From positions 62,001-126,000 of the forward strand of contig JAHRFU010000050.1 of assembly GCA_019084485.1 (NCBI GenBank): a stretch of 64,000 nucleotides of DNA. Direction: 5' to 3'. This document shows positions 1 through 8,862 of this stretch, in pieces. The notes below the pieces were generated by a model. The model searched no databases. It was not told where the DNA came from and saw only the letters and a program-made list of their open reading frames with translations. Position 1 is the stretch's first letter. Each line of letters begins with the position of its first letter. A program made the position numbers and the translations under genes. The DNA comes from Desulforudis sp. (GTDB lineage: Bacteria > Bacillota > Desulfotomaculia > Desulfotomaculales > Desulforudaceae).

Positions 1-131
1 GATCGGCTCCCCGGAAGAGTACCCCCAAAGTGAGCGGAGGGCACCCGTCCTGTCAATTTGCTTATTGATTAGTACTGGAATAGAGGATAATTTATGCTCC
101 TGTACAATTCTAGAGGAAAAGGAGGGAGCGT

Positions 132-983
132 ATGCTGGCGGTAAAGGCCTACGCCAAGATTAACCTTACACTTTCCGTAGGTCGGAAGCGTTTGGACGGC
201 TATCACGAACTGGAGTCCGTAATGCAGCAGCTGGCACTGCACGACCTGCTTGAGTTCGTTATTTCGGAAGAGGACATCTCGCTAACTACCGAGAACACCC
301 AGGTGCCCGCTGGTTCCGATAACCTGATCGTACGGGCGGCGGAGCTGTTGCGCCGTCACACCGGATGCCTTTGGGGGGCACGTATCCACCTGACCAAGAA
401 CATCCCCGTGGCAGCAGGTCTGGGGGGGGGTTCAGCGGATGCCGCAGCCACCCTGATCGGTTTGAATAGCTTGTGGGGGCTGGGCCTGTCGATGGACAAG
501 CTCATGGAATGGGGTGCGCGTCTTGGCTCAGATGTGCCGTTTTGCCTGTTCGGCGGGACGGCCTTGGCCCGGGGCCGGGGTGAAGTGTTGGAGCGTTTGC
601 CTGAAGCCCCGCCGATGGGTGTGGTACTCGTTAAGCCAGCCTTCAGTGTCAGCACCGCAGGGGCTTATCGCATGTTCGACGATTTGCCCGAGCCGGAGGC
701 CTTTGATGCTCAGAAAATGGTTGAGGGCCTCCGTGACGGGGGTATTGAACAGATTGCCGAGGCGCTTCATAATGACCTGGAAAGAGCCACTTTTACAATG
801 CACCCGGAACTGCAGTTGATAAAGGATGACTTGTGGAAGGCGGGAGCCAGCGGGATATTGATGGCCGGTAGCGGCCCGACGATTTTTGGTCTTGCACCCT
901 CCACCGATGAAGCCCAGGAAATCGCGGATCGTCTGCTCAGTACGGAGGTCGGTGTGTGGGTCACCTCAACGGCCGCAATTTGA
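132..983 (+). CDS. ispE: 4-diphosphocytidyl-2-C-methyl-D-erythritol kinase (IspE)
   Basis: GHMP kinase motifs (AYAKINLTLSVGRKRLDGYHELESVMQ, PVAAGLGGGSADAAATL); RBS aggaggg upstream. Confidence 0.95.
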   Translation: MLAVKAYAKINLTLSVGRKRLDGYHELESVMQQLALHDLLEFVISEEDISLTTENTQVPAGSDNLIVRAAELLRRHTGCLWGARIHLTKNIPVAAGLGGGSADAAATLIGLNSLWGLGLSMDKLMEWGARLGSDVPFCLFGGTALARGRGEVLERLPEAPPMGVVLVKPAFSVSTAGAYRMFDDLPEPEAFDAQKMVEGLRDGGIEQIAEALHNDLERATFTMHPELQLIKDDLWKAGASGILMAGSGPTIFGLAPSTDEAQEIADRLLSTEVGVWVTSTAAI

Positions 984-1034
984 GTTGCTGTTGGGGTGGC
1001 CCAAGCGTTACAATGTCATAAATGAACGAAAGGG

Positions 1035-1736
1035 GTGCTCTTTTTGGAAAAGCAGGGACGTTTGCTCCCCGTGAAACTGGACAGCTACAAGCCATTACGG
1101 GAAGTCGTTTTTGAGTCTTTACGGGAGGCGATCATCCAGGGCATCCTGAAACCCGGTGAACGGATGATGGAACTACAGCTCGCCGAAGAGCTGGGGGTGA
1201 GCCGAACCCCGGTGCGTGAAGCCATCCGAAAGCTGGAACTGGAGGGCTTCGTGGTGATGGTGCCCCGCAAGGGGGCCTACGTGGCCGGCATCACCTACAA
1301 GGATATCACCGATGTCTTCGAAGTGCGGGCGGCGCTGGAGGCCTTGGCTGCAGGCCTGGCCGCACAGCGTATCACCGAGGAGGAGCTGGAAAAGCTGGAG
1401 CGCTCCGTGGTGCAGATCGGGGAAGTGGTGGAAAACGAGAACATTAACGCCCTGGTCGAGTATGACTCCGAGTTCCACGAGATTATTTACCAGGCCAGCC
1501 GCAATAAACGGCTTAAGTTGATTGTGGTACACCTGCATGAACAGATTCATCGTTTCCGTCAGATTACCCTCTCCCAACCTGGTCGGAACAGGCTGGCTCT
1601 GGAGGAACATAAGAAACTGGTCGACGCAATTTCGGACCGCAACGTGGAGTTGGCGATGACCCTCGCCCGGGAGCATATCGAAAACGCGGAGAACAGCTTC
1701 CTCTGTGCGGTTGAAGAGGACTTAAAGGGGAGCTAG
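1035..1736 (+). CDS. GntR-family transcriptional regulator (FCD-type)
   Basis: wHTH LREAIIQGILKPGERMMELQLAEELGVSRTPVREAIRKLELEGFV plus helical FCD-like C-terminus. Confidence 0.9.
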   Translation: MLFLEKQGRLLPVKLDSYKPLREVVFESLREAIIQGILKPGERMMELQLAEELGVSRTPVREAIRKLELEGFVVMVPRKGAYVAGITYKDITDVFEVRAALEALAAGLAAQRITEEELEKLERSVVQIGEVVENENINALVEYDSEFHEIIYQASRNKRLKLIVVHLHEQIHRFRQITLSQPGRNRLALEEHKKLVDAISDRNVELAMTLAREHIENAENSFLCAVEEDLKGS

Positions 1737-1741
1737 GTTTT

Positions 1742-2497
1742 ATGATAGACTGTGTACTCCTAGCCGGCAGTCCCAACAACGGGCCGCTTCAGGACGTGAG
1801 TACTTCCAGGTATGAGGCCACTATTCCGGTGGGCGGCAGGCCGATGTTCAGCTTCGTACTGGATGCCCTGCGGGGCTCGGACCGGATCGGGCAGATTGTC
1901 ATTGTCGGCCCACCCGAACTGGAGCACTACATCAATCATCCGGACACCCGTCTGGTGCCGATGAAGCAGGGTCTGATGGACAACATCGCCGAAGGCTTCG
2001 CGGCATTGGGAATGCCTGACGCGCCGGTGCTGGTTGCTACTTCAGACATTCCTCTACTGACCGTGGCTGCATTGGATGATTTCCTGGTACAGTGCGGAGC
2101 CATGGACGCCGACATTTATTACCCAGTGGTATCCGAGCCGACGGTTTCAAAGGTTTTTCCTGGGGTGAAGCGCACCTACGTCCGCCTGAAGGATGGCCGG
2201 TTCACCGGAGGCAACATTTCCATCTTCCGCCCTTCGGTGTTTGCCCAGTGCCGTGCCAAAGGAGAAGAGTTCACCCTCTACCGGAAAAAGCCGTTGAAGC
2301 TGGCCATGGTCGTGGGGAGCGGGTTTCTGGTGTGGTTTGTCGTCGGTGCCCTCTCTCTGGCTGACGCCGAGGAGAAAATCACCGGGCTGGTCGGGGTGCG
2401 CGGTCGGGTGATTGTATCGGAATACCCTGAGATTGCTGTAGACGTAGATAAGCCGAGCGACTACCACCTAGTCAAGTCTCTGTTGAACGCCGGTTAG
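1742..2497 (+). CDS. MobA-like NTP transferase domain protein
   Basis: N-terminal LLAGS...RPMFSFVLDAL nucleotidyltransferase-like pattern; adjacent to the gntR-type gene. Confidence 0.8.
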   Translation: MIDCVLLAGSPNNGPLQDVSTSRYEATIPVGGRPMFSFVLDALRGSDRIGQIVIVGPPELEHYINHPDTRLVPMKQGLMDNIAEGFAALGMPDAPVLVATSDIPLLTVAALDDFLVQCGAMDADIYYPVVSEPTVSKVFPGVKRTYVRLKDGRFTGGNISIFRPSVFAQCRAKGEEFTLYRKKPLKLAMVVGSGFLVWFVVGALSLADAEEKITGLVGVRGRVIVSEYPEIAVDVDKPSDYHLVKSLLNAG

Positions 2498-2529
2498 AAA
2501 GAACCAAGGGCATTATATCGATAACGAAG

Positions 2530-2558
2530 GACGCAGAACGTAATGCACGTTCTGCGTC
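2530..2558. terminator. perfect 12-bp hairpin between convergent genes
   Basis: GACGCAGAACGT-AATGC-ACGTTCTGCGTC. Confidence 0.6.
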
Positions 2559-2606
2559 TTACGATCTTCCGTCACGGCTGAACCACCCGAGCAGGTCGAA
2601 CACCAG

Positions 2607-2846
2607 TCAATACCGGGCGGCAGCCTCCACAAACTGAAATACCGCCGCAAAAACCAGGATCGCAACCCAGAACGTGTTGAACAGTCCGGAAGCGGCCAGG
2701 GCCAGTAGTCCGATGCCGGTGATGATCCGAAGGGCCCGCTGGGTCGGGCCGGTGTTTGGTTTAAAGTCCAGTCTCCAGTCAGGTTTCGGTTTGGTTTTCA
2801 TAACGAGGTTAGTATTCTTTGGCCGCACCCTAATGATTACGTCCAT
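2607..2846 (-). CDS. DUF2892-like small membrane protein
   Basis: NTGPTQRALRIITGIGLLALAASGLFNTFWVAILVFAAVFQFVEAAARY, typical of YgaP-TM/DUF2892. Confidence 0.75.
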   Translation of the reverse strand: MDVIIRVRPKNTNLVMKTKPKPDWRLDFKPNTGPTQRALRIITGIGLLALAASGLFNTFWVAILVFAAVFQFVEAAARY

Positions 2847-2887
2847 CCTCGTCGTAGGGCTACACTACCCGGCGATTCTTTTGTTCC

Positions 2888-3100
2888 CTATTTGGTTAGG
2901 GTCAGGATCCATTCCTCGTCCCGGTCTTCGACCTGCACCGTCCAGCCCTGGCTGGTTGCCAGGCGCTTGATGTTTTCCCGGGCGGCCTCCGAATCAGCAA
3001 TCGCAACTACCGTTCCCTTACCCTGGACCTCGATTTGCTTTTTGACCATCAGCATTGGCTCCGGGCAACCCAATCCCCGGCAATCTACAGTGTTAACCAC
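2888..3100 (-). CDS. TusA/SirA/YedF-like sulfurtransferase family protein
   Basis: VDCRGLGCPEPMLMVKKQIE motif, 70 aa. Confidence 0.9.
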   Translation of the reverse strand: MVNTVDCRGLGCPEPMLMVKKQIEVQGKGTVVAIADSEAARENIKRLATSQGWTVQVEDRDEEWILTLTK

Positions 3101-4175
3101 CTTCAGTCACCCTCCTCTGCTGCAGTACTCTGGCTCCGGACAGCGCAAATCCGATGATTAGAACGACCACCAAGCCGGCAACGACTGCGATCTGCCCGTT
3201 TGGCGAAACCCCGGCCGGACTGGCGGCAAGCCCGAAGTTATGGGCAGCGGCGCCACCGAGAATGATGCCGAAGATCGTTACAGCCGAATCAGTGTTTCCT
3301 TCGGAAGCCGAGATCATTTGGCGCAGGGGGCAACCGGCGATCATGGTGAAACTGAGCCCCGCCAAGGCCATCCCGAGGAAATTCCACAATCCGTCGCTGT
3401 GGGCGATCGGCTGACCCTCAAAGCCGACTGTGAAGTTTCCAAGTACCAGATTACCAATCAGCGCTGCGATGAAGATACCGACCATTCCGAACATTAGGTA
3501 GGGATCCCGGAACATAATCAGGTCACGGATTGGGCCGATCAAGCACATCCGGGTACGCTGGGCCAGGATGCCCACTACCAAACCCGCGCCGAGTGAGAGC
3601 AGGAGCGGGGCGCGCATTGAGGCAGGCCCTTCGGAACTGTACAAGAAAATCGTAGAATTAAACAACAATAATCCTAGCAGAACCAGAAAGATACCAGGGA
3701 GTACGTAACCGTGGGCAGCGTTTTGGCGGACAGCCCGTCCCAGGGTAAAGCCCCGATTGATAAACCAGATTCCAGCGACAATACCCGCTATCAGCCCAAC
3801 GAGTCCGACCCAGGCGTTCAGGTCTCCGGCGGACATCCGAAGCAGCATCCGGAGCGGGCAACCTAGGAAGACCAGCAAGCCGATCATGCCGATAAATCCG
3901 AGGAGAAACCGGGTCAGGGTGCTGGAACCGCCGACAGACCGATACGACCGGGTAACCAGCGCCGCAGCGAAAGCCCCGAGGATAATGGCCGGGATTTCCG
4001 GCCGAATGTACTGCAGTTTGTCAGCACTGTGCAGACCCAAACCACCAGCGGTGTCTCGTAGAAAACAAGCGATACACAGTCCCATGTTGACTGGGTTACC
4101 GAAGACCATTAAGATAATCGCCAGTGCACCAACCGTAAGCCCGGCTACGGTGATAAGTCCTTTTCCCTTTAGCAT
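3093..4175 (-). CDS. yedE: YedE-family putative selenium/sulfur transporter
   Basis: Multi-pass YeeE/YedE protein with GCPLRMLLRMSAGD and GCPLRQMISASEGN motifs; start re-set to MLKGKGLITVAGL after RBS agaggtgatcc; overlaps the tusA-like ORF. Confidence 0.85.
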   Translation of the reverse strand: MLKGKGLITVAGLTVGALAIILMVFGNPVNMGLCIACFLRDTAGGLGLHSADKLQYIRPEIPAIILGAFAAALVTRSYRSVGGSSTLTRFLLGFIGMIGLLVFLGCPLRMLLRMSAGDLNAWVGLVGLIAGIVAGIWFINRGFTLGRAVRQNAAHGYVLPGIFLVLLGLLLFNSTIFLYSSEGPASMRAPLLLSLGAGLVVGILAQRTRMCLIGPIRDLIMFRDPYLMFGMVGIFIAALIGNLVLGNFTVGFEGQPIAHSDGLWNFLGMALAGLSFTMIAGCPLRQMISASEGNTDSAVTIFGIILGGAAAHNFGLAASPAGVSPNGQIAVVAGLVVVLIIGFALSGARVLQQRRVTEGG

Positions 4176-4198
4176 TGGATCACCTCTTGCTATTAAAA

Positions 4199-4291
4199 TG
4201 GAGGAGGGAAGTGGGAATCGAACGCCACCCCCGCCGTTAGGCATGGCCAGCGGATTTGCATTCCGCGGGGAGCACCAGCTCCATTCCCTCC
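4199..4291 (-). tRNA. tRNA-Sec-like tRNA with Cys anticodon GCA (U73, CCA encoded)
   Basis: GGAGGGAA/TTCCCTCC 8-bp acceptor, T discriminator and CCA; D-arm GGAGC-TGGT-GCTCC; anticodon arm GCGGA-ATGCAAA-TCCGC (GCA); long variable arm CCATGCC-TAAC-GGCGGGG; T-arm GTGG(c)G-TTCGATT-CCCAC with one bulged C. Confidence 0.9.
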
Positions 4292-4566
4292 AGGTTAAGA
4301 GTTTGAACTGACCACAGTACCCCCTTTCCGATAGATCCTTACAGAAGATCTTATTTCCCGCATCTCATATAAGAATCCTTTATTGTACTAATTAAATTCT
4401 GTTATAGATAGAGCGACGGAAAGCAAGACAGCAGCAGGAAACGGGGATAGGCTGCTGTTTCCCGCATAAGGACACACAGTTCCTTGTTGATGCAATGTTG
4501 CATATAAGGGATTGGTTAGAAACCTCGGTAGAGAAAAGATGCTACCTTCAAAGCACCAACACTTGC

Positions 4567-4857
4567 AGGTGCAGTGCGCGCTGAGGGATTGCCGGAACAA
4601 ACGATCGGGAGACTTGTAATGACAGTACGCCTTCGGGGCTTTCGAACTCTGAAAAGCTTGTATTTTGATACAAAATCTAGAGACGTCTCAATTGGACTGT
4701 GTCCAATCAAAAATGCACAGTGAGCCGCGGATCAGCGTCGACCGCCTGTCTGAGTGAGCGCAGCAAGCGAGTTCGGCGACGCCCGAGGCGAATGAGCAGA
4801 TTCATCTGTCACGTACGTGTTTGCGTAGGCAATCCCTCAGGAAAGCGTACAGCACCA
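4567..4857. repeat. dispersed element with ~40-bp imperfect terminal inverted repeats, copy 1 (carries a ~90-bp internal insertion)
   Basis: AGGTGCAGTGCGCGCTGAGGGATTGCCGGAACAAACG ... CGTGTTTGCGTAGGCAATCCCTCAGGAAAGCGTACAGCACCA; core shared with 13242-13442. Confidence 0.85.
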
Positions 4858-4892
4858 CACACAGTATGCTTGGAAGAGGAGTGTGTTGAAAA

Positions 4893-5141
4893 GTGGCGCG
4901 GATCGTGGACCGGCCCGTCGAGGTCACCGGTGCGGAGGGTAAACGCCCTGACCAGTTTTGCTGGCGGGGGCGGTGGTATCGGGTGAGCCGGGGGCTGGAT
5001 TACTGGAAAGAGGCCGGCCGCTGGTGGGCGGGAGAGGCCGAGAAGGGGTTTTTGCGTGTCCAGACCGCCACCGGCGGCGTCTTTGAGATCTACCGGGATT
5101 GTGCTTCCAAGCGCTGGTACCTGTACAAAGTCTATGACTAG
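4893..5141 (+). CDS. small conserved protein upstream of dnaE (DUF6504-like)
   Basis: IVDRPVEVTGAEGKRPDQFCWRGRWYRVSRGLDYWKEAGRWW...FEIYRD...WYLYKVYD; GTG start; just upstream of dnaE. Confidence 0.6.
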   Translation: MARIVDRPVEVTGAEGKRPDQFCWRGRWYRVSRGLDYWKEAGRWWAGEAEKGFLRVQTATGGVFEIYRDCASKRWYLYKVYD

Positions 5142-5157
5142 GGTTTCGGTTAAAGCC

Positions 5158-8100
5158 ATGTCCAACCCGAAGTTTGTGCATTTACACGTCCATTCCCCTT
5201 TTTCCTTCCTGGACGGGGCTTCCTCCATCGAAGACCTGGTCGCCGCGGCCGCCCGTTACGGTATGCCCGCCCTGGCCCTAACCGACCACAACAACGTCAG
5301 CGGGGCGGTGCGTTTTTACCGGGCCTGCGTGGCTGCCGGGATCAAGCCGTTGCAGGGAGTTGAGATTACCCTGGAGGGTGGGGCCCACCTGACGCTCCTG
5401 GCCGACGGGCCGGAAGGTTACGCCAATCTCTGCCGTTTGTTGAGCCGTGCCCACCTGGACTTCCCGTGCGGTGAGCCGCAGGTGGCCGAGACTGTGCTTG
5501 CAGCCCACAGCACTGGCTTGCTGGCCCTTTCCGGTTGCCGCCGGGGGGAAATCCCGGCGCTACTGCTGGCCCGGCGTTTTGCCGAGGCCGAAAAGGCGGC
5601 CCGCCACTATGTGGAGGTCTTCGGGCGGGACCGGTTCTTTATCGAGTTGACTCACGACCTGCTCCCGGGCGGGTCAGCCCTGAACCGTTCTCTGGCGGAA
5701 CTGGCAGAACGACTGGACCTCGGCCTCGTGGCTACTAACAACGTCCATTACCGGGCGGGGACGGACTTTCCCATACACGACCTTCTGACCTGCATCCGCA
5801 ACGGGCTTACCGTGGAGGAGATCCACCCCGAGCGGCGGCTGAACGCCGAGCTTTACCTTAAATCACCGGAAGAGATGGAGAGGCTCTTTTCCGCCTATCC
5901 CGAGGCCTTGGCCCGGACCCTGGAAGTGGCCGAACGCTGTCGCCCGGCACTGGACTTTGAGCACTGCCGCCTGCCCAGCTATCCCCTGCCGCTGGGCAAA
6001 AACGCCGCCGTACTCCTGCGTACGCTGGCCTACCGCGGGGCTCGTAAGCGCTACGGACAGTTGAACGCCAGAATCGAGGAACGTCTGGAGGGTGAACTGC
6101 ACGTCATCTGCAGCCTGGGCTACGAGGACTATTTTCTGATCGCCTGGGACGCCTCGAACTGGGCCTCCCGCCAGGGCATCCGCCACGCCGGGCGGGGCTC
6201 GGCTGCGGACTCGGCCGTGGCCTACTGTCTGGGGATCACCGAGGTCGATGCCTTTGGCCGCGGTCTTTTGTTTGAACGGTTCCTCAGCCTGGAACGGGCT
6301 GGCGCGCTCGACATTGATATCGATTTTGACGCCCGCCGCCGGGATGAAGTCTCTGCCTATGTCTGCAGTCGGTACGGCCCCGAGCATACAGCCTGGGTAG
6401 CCACCTACAGCACCTTCCGCGCCCGTTCCGCAGTACGCGAGATCGGCAAAGTCCTGGGGTTTCCAGCGGCGGAACTCGACCGCCTGGCCAAGCGGTTTCC
6501 ACACATCGCCGCCGATGACATCGGGCAGGCGCTGGAATTCTACCCTGAACTGCGGCACCCCGATTTTCGACGCCCCGAATACCTGGAACTCTACCGGTAC
6601 TGCGCCGCGGTGGCTGGTTTCCCCCGGCATCTGGGCACCCATCTGGGCGGGATTGTGATCAGCCGTCAGCCGTTGGCCGAGATTTCGCCCCTGCAACAGG
6701 CCGCCAAAGGGGTGACTACCGTCCAGTTTGACAAGGATGACGTGGAGGACCTCGGACTCCTGAAATTTGATATCCTGTCGCTGCGTACGCTGGGGGCGGT
6801 TGATGAGGCCGTTAGTTCCATCCGCCGCCGGGATCCGGGTTTCAGCTATGACCGGATTCCGGACAATGATGCCGAGACCTACGGACTTCTGCGTAGCGCT
6901 GAAACGGTGGGGGTTTTCCAACTGGAGAGCCCGGCGCAGCGGGCGCTGCAATCGCGCCTGGGGGCCGACAATATGGAAGACGTGGTGGCCAGTGTGGCGC
7001 TGATCCGGCCCGGTCCGGTCCAGGGGAACATGGTTGAGCCTTATATCAACCGCCGCCAGGGGAAAGAGACCGTAACCTACCTGCACCCGAAGCTTGAGCC
7101 GATCTTGGAGAAGACCTACGGGGTGGTGTTGTTCCAGGAACAGGTGATCGCCATTGCCAAGGCGGTGGGTGGTTTCACACCGGGTGAGGCTGACCGGCTC
7201 CGGCGGGTGATGAGCAAGCGTCGTTCGATGCAGGAGATGCAGGCCATCGGCGGGGATTTTGTGACGAAGGCTGTAGCTAACGGGGTTGAAATCGGTACGG
7301 CACGCCGGATCTTCGAGTGCCTCAAGGGGTATGCCGGCTACGGTTTTTGCGAGGCGCACGCCGCGGCTTTCGCGACCACGGCCTACCGCACCGCCTACCT
7401 AGCCCAGCACCATCCAGTCGAATACTTTGCGGCCATCCTCTCCAACCAACCCATGGGCTACTATCATCCGGACACGATCTGTAACGTGGCCAGGAGCCGC
7501 GGTGTGGAAATTCGGCCGCCGGATATTAATATCAGTGGAGCCGGGTTTGCGGTTGAGGACGGGGCGATCCGGGTGCCGTTGTCACGGGTGCGGGGGATGA
7601 CCGGACCGGTGCTACAGGATATGTTGCAGTCACGGGAAGGCCAGGGCCCCTTTGGTTCTTTCGGCGACTTCAGGGAGCGGGTGCGGGCACCGGCGGATAT
7701 CCTCGTGAATCTGATCCTGTGCGGCGCTTTTGACTCTCTACACCCGAACCGGCGGGTACTCCTCGCCGGGCTGCGGGAAGCACCGGCCTTAAAGGAAGGC
7801 CTGTTTCCGGATCACCGGGGGACGGCGGGTGAAGGCGAGAAATGGCCGGATTTCAGCCCAGGGGAGAAACGCGCTTATGCCTACCAGGTGCTTGGGATCA
7901 ATACCGGTCTGCATCCAGTCGCCTCGCTGCGGCAGAAACTGGCCGCACATGGCTGTCTGAGCAGTGCGGAGTTGAAGAATGTGCCTGACGGCCGGGAGGT
8001 CAAGGTGGCGGGGATCGTGATCCAACCGCACCGGCCCCCCACACGCAGCGGACGCATCGTCGTCTTCTTCTCCCTGGAGGATGAATGCGGCCTCACCGAC

Positions 8101-8259
8101 ATCACGATGTTTGAGGAGTGTTACCGCAGAAGCGGTTGGATTCTCTTCGCCGGGGCCGGGGCTGTGATCGTGCAGGGAACGGTGCAGCGGCGGGGAGGGG
8201 TCGCCGTTATCGCCAATCAGGTAAACAGTCTGTGGCAAACAAAAAACCGGCACTTTTAG
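5158..8259 (+). CDS. dnaE: DNA polymerase III alpha subunit, DnaE family
   Basis: PHP domain FVHLHVHSPFSFLDGASSIEDLVAAAARYGMPALALTDHNNVSGAV; polymerase motifs DIDIDFDARRRDEV, GVVLFQEQVIAIAKAVGGFTPGEADRLRRVMSKR. Confidence 0.95.
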   Translation: MSNPKFVHLHVHSPFSFLDGASSIEDLVAAAARYGMPALALTDHNNVSGAVRFYRACVAAGIKPLQGVEITLEGGAHLTLLADGPEGYANLCRLLSRAHLDFPCGEPQVAETVLAAHSTGLLALSGCRRGEIPALLLARRFAEAEKAARHYVEVFGRDRFFIELTHDLLPGGSALNRSLAELAERLDLGLVATNNVHYRAGTDFPIHDLLTCIRNGLTVEEIHPERRLNAELYLKSPEEMERLFSAYPEALARTLEVAERCRPALDFEHCRLPSYPLPLGKNAAVLLRTLAYRGARKRYGQLNARIEERLEGELHVICSLGYEDYFLIAWDASNWASRQGIRHAGRGSAADSAVAYCLGITEVDAFGRGLLFERFLSLERAGALDIDIDFDARRRDEVSAYVCSRYGPEHTAWVATYSTFRARSAVREIGKVLGFPAAELDRLAKRFPHIAADDIGQALEFYPELRHPDFRRPEYLELYRYCAAVAGFPRHLGTHLGGIVISRQPLAEISPLQQAAKGVTTVQFDKDDVEDLGLLKFDILSLRTLGAVDEAVSSIRRRDPGFSYDRIPDNDAETYGLLRSAETVGVFQLESPAQRALQSRLGADNMEDVVASVALIRPGPVQGNMVEPYINRRQGKETVTYLHPKLEPILEKTYGVVLFQEQVIAIAKAVGGFTPGEADRLRRVMSKRRSMQEMQAIGGDFVTKAVANGVEIGTARRIFECLKGYAGYGFCEAHAAAFATTAYRTAYLAQHHPVEYFAAILSNQPMGYYHPDTICNVARSRGVEIRPPDINISGAGFAVEDGAIRVPLSRVRGMTGPVLQDMLQSREGQGPFGSFGDFRERVRAPADILVNLILCGAFDSLHPNRRVLLAGLREAPALKEGLFPDHRGTAGEGEKWPDFSPGEKRAYAYQVLGINTGLHPVASLRQKLAAHGCLSSAELKNVPDGREVKVAGIVIQPHRPPTRSGRIVVFFSLEDECGLTDITMFEECYRRSGWILFAGAGAVIVQGTVQRRGGVAVIANQVNSLWQTKNRHF

Positions 8260-8268
8260 TGCCGGTTT
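8244..8268. terminator. bidirectional terminator overlapping the dnaE stop codon
   Basis: AAACCGGCAC-TTTTA-GTGCCGGTTT between convergent genes; A-run upstream and T-run downstream. Confidence 0.75.
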
Positions 8269-8285
8269 GAATGTGCAGGGTATAA

Positions 8286-8591
8286 TTATCTGCCGTAGCT
8301 CTGACGATTCGCCTGGAAGCAATCCCGGCAATAAACCGGACGGCTACCTGTGGGCTCAAAAGGAACCTCGGTCTCGACGCCGCAACTAGCACAGACAACA
8401 GTATACATCTGACGCGGGGCGCCATAGCCACCACCATTGGTTCTGCGGGTAGCTCTTTTCGCTGCACGGCATTCCGGGCAACGGGCAGGCAGATTCTCGA
8501 AGCCTTTTTCGGCGTAGAATTCCTGTTCTCCTACTGTGAACACAAAGTCGGCTCCGCAATCTCTGCACTGAAGGGTCTTGTCCTCGAACAC
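8286..8591 (-). CDS. zinc-ribbon protein with three CxxC-type pairs
   Basis: CRDCG...CPECR...CASCG...CRDC; GTG start at 8591 preceded by AAGGAGAG. Confidence 0.8.
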   Translation of the reverse strand: MFEDKTLQCRDCGADFVFTVGEQEFYAEKGFENLPARCPECRAAKRATRRTNGGGYGAPRQMYTVVCASCGVETEVPFEPTGSRPVYCRDCFQANRQSYGR

Positions 8592-8862
8592 TAAACTATC
8601 TCTCCTTAGAAAATTTGTTCTCTCCAAAGTCGCCACGGGCCCCACTAATTTCCAAGCATTCCCTGAGAGATAGGTCAGCTTTCCGATAGTAGTCCTCAAT
8701 GTGCACACTTTCAGAGGCACTAATAGTATACCCCAGTTAAGTAGGAAATGTAAACATTTTTCTGCAACATTTTTCCTGTACCATTTTTCCGAACAAACTA
8801 CAGGGGTCGTACTAACATAATCTAAGGATAATGCTGATAAACTATCAACGAGGTGAGACGTC

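Noticed and set aside
4199-4291. Assignment as a plain tRNA-Ser (long variable arm) or ordinary tRNA-Sec
   Set aside because: Anticodon is GCA, not a Ser or UCA anticodon; discriminator is U with an 8-bp acceptor and 4-nt D-loop, so neither label fits.
3757-4311. 184-aa plus-strand ORF over yedE and the tRNA
   Set aside because: Antisense to yedE and reads through the tRNA gene; no coding features.
5863-7359. 498-aa minus-strand ORF opposite dnaE
   Set aside because: Antisense to a strongly supported dnaE with no recognisable domains; long mirror ORFs are expected in GC-rich genes.
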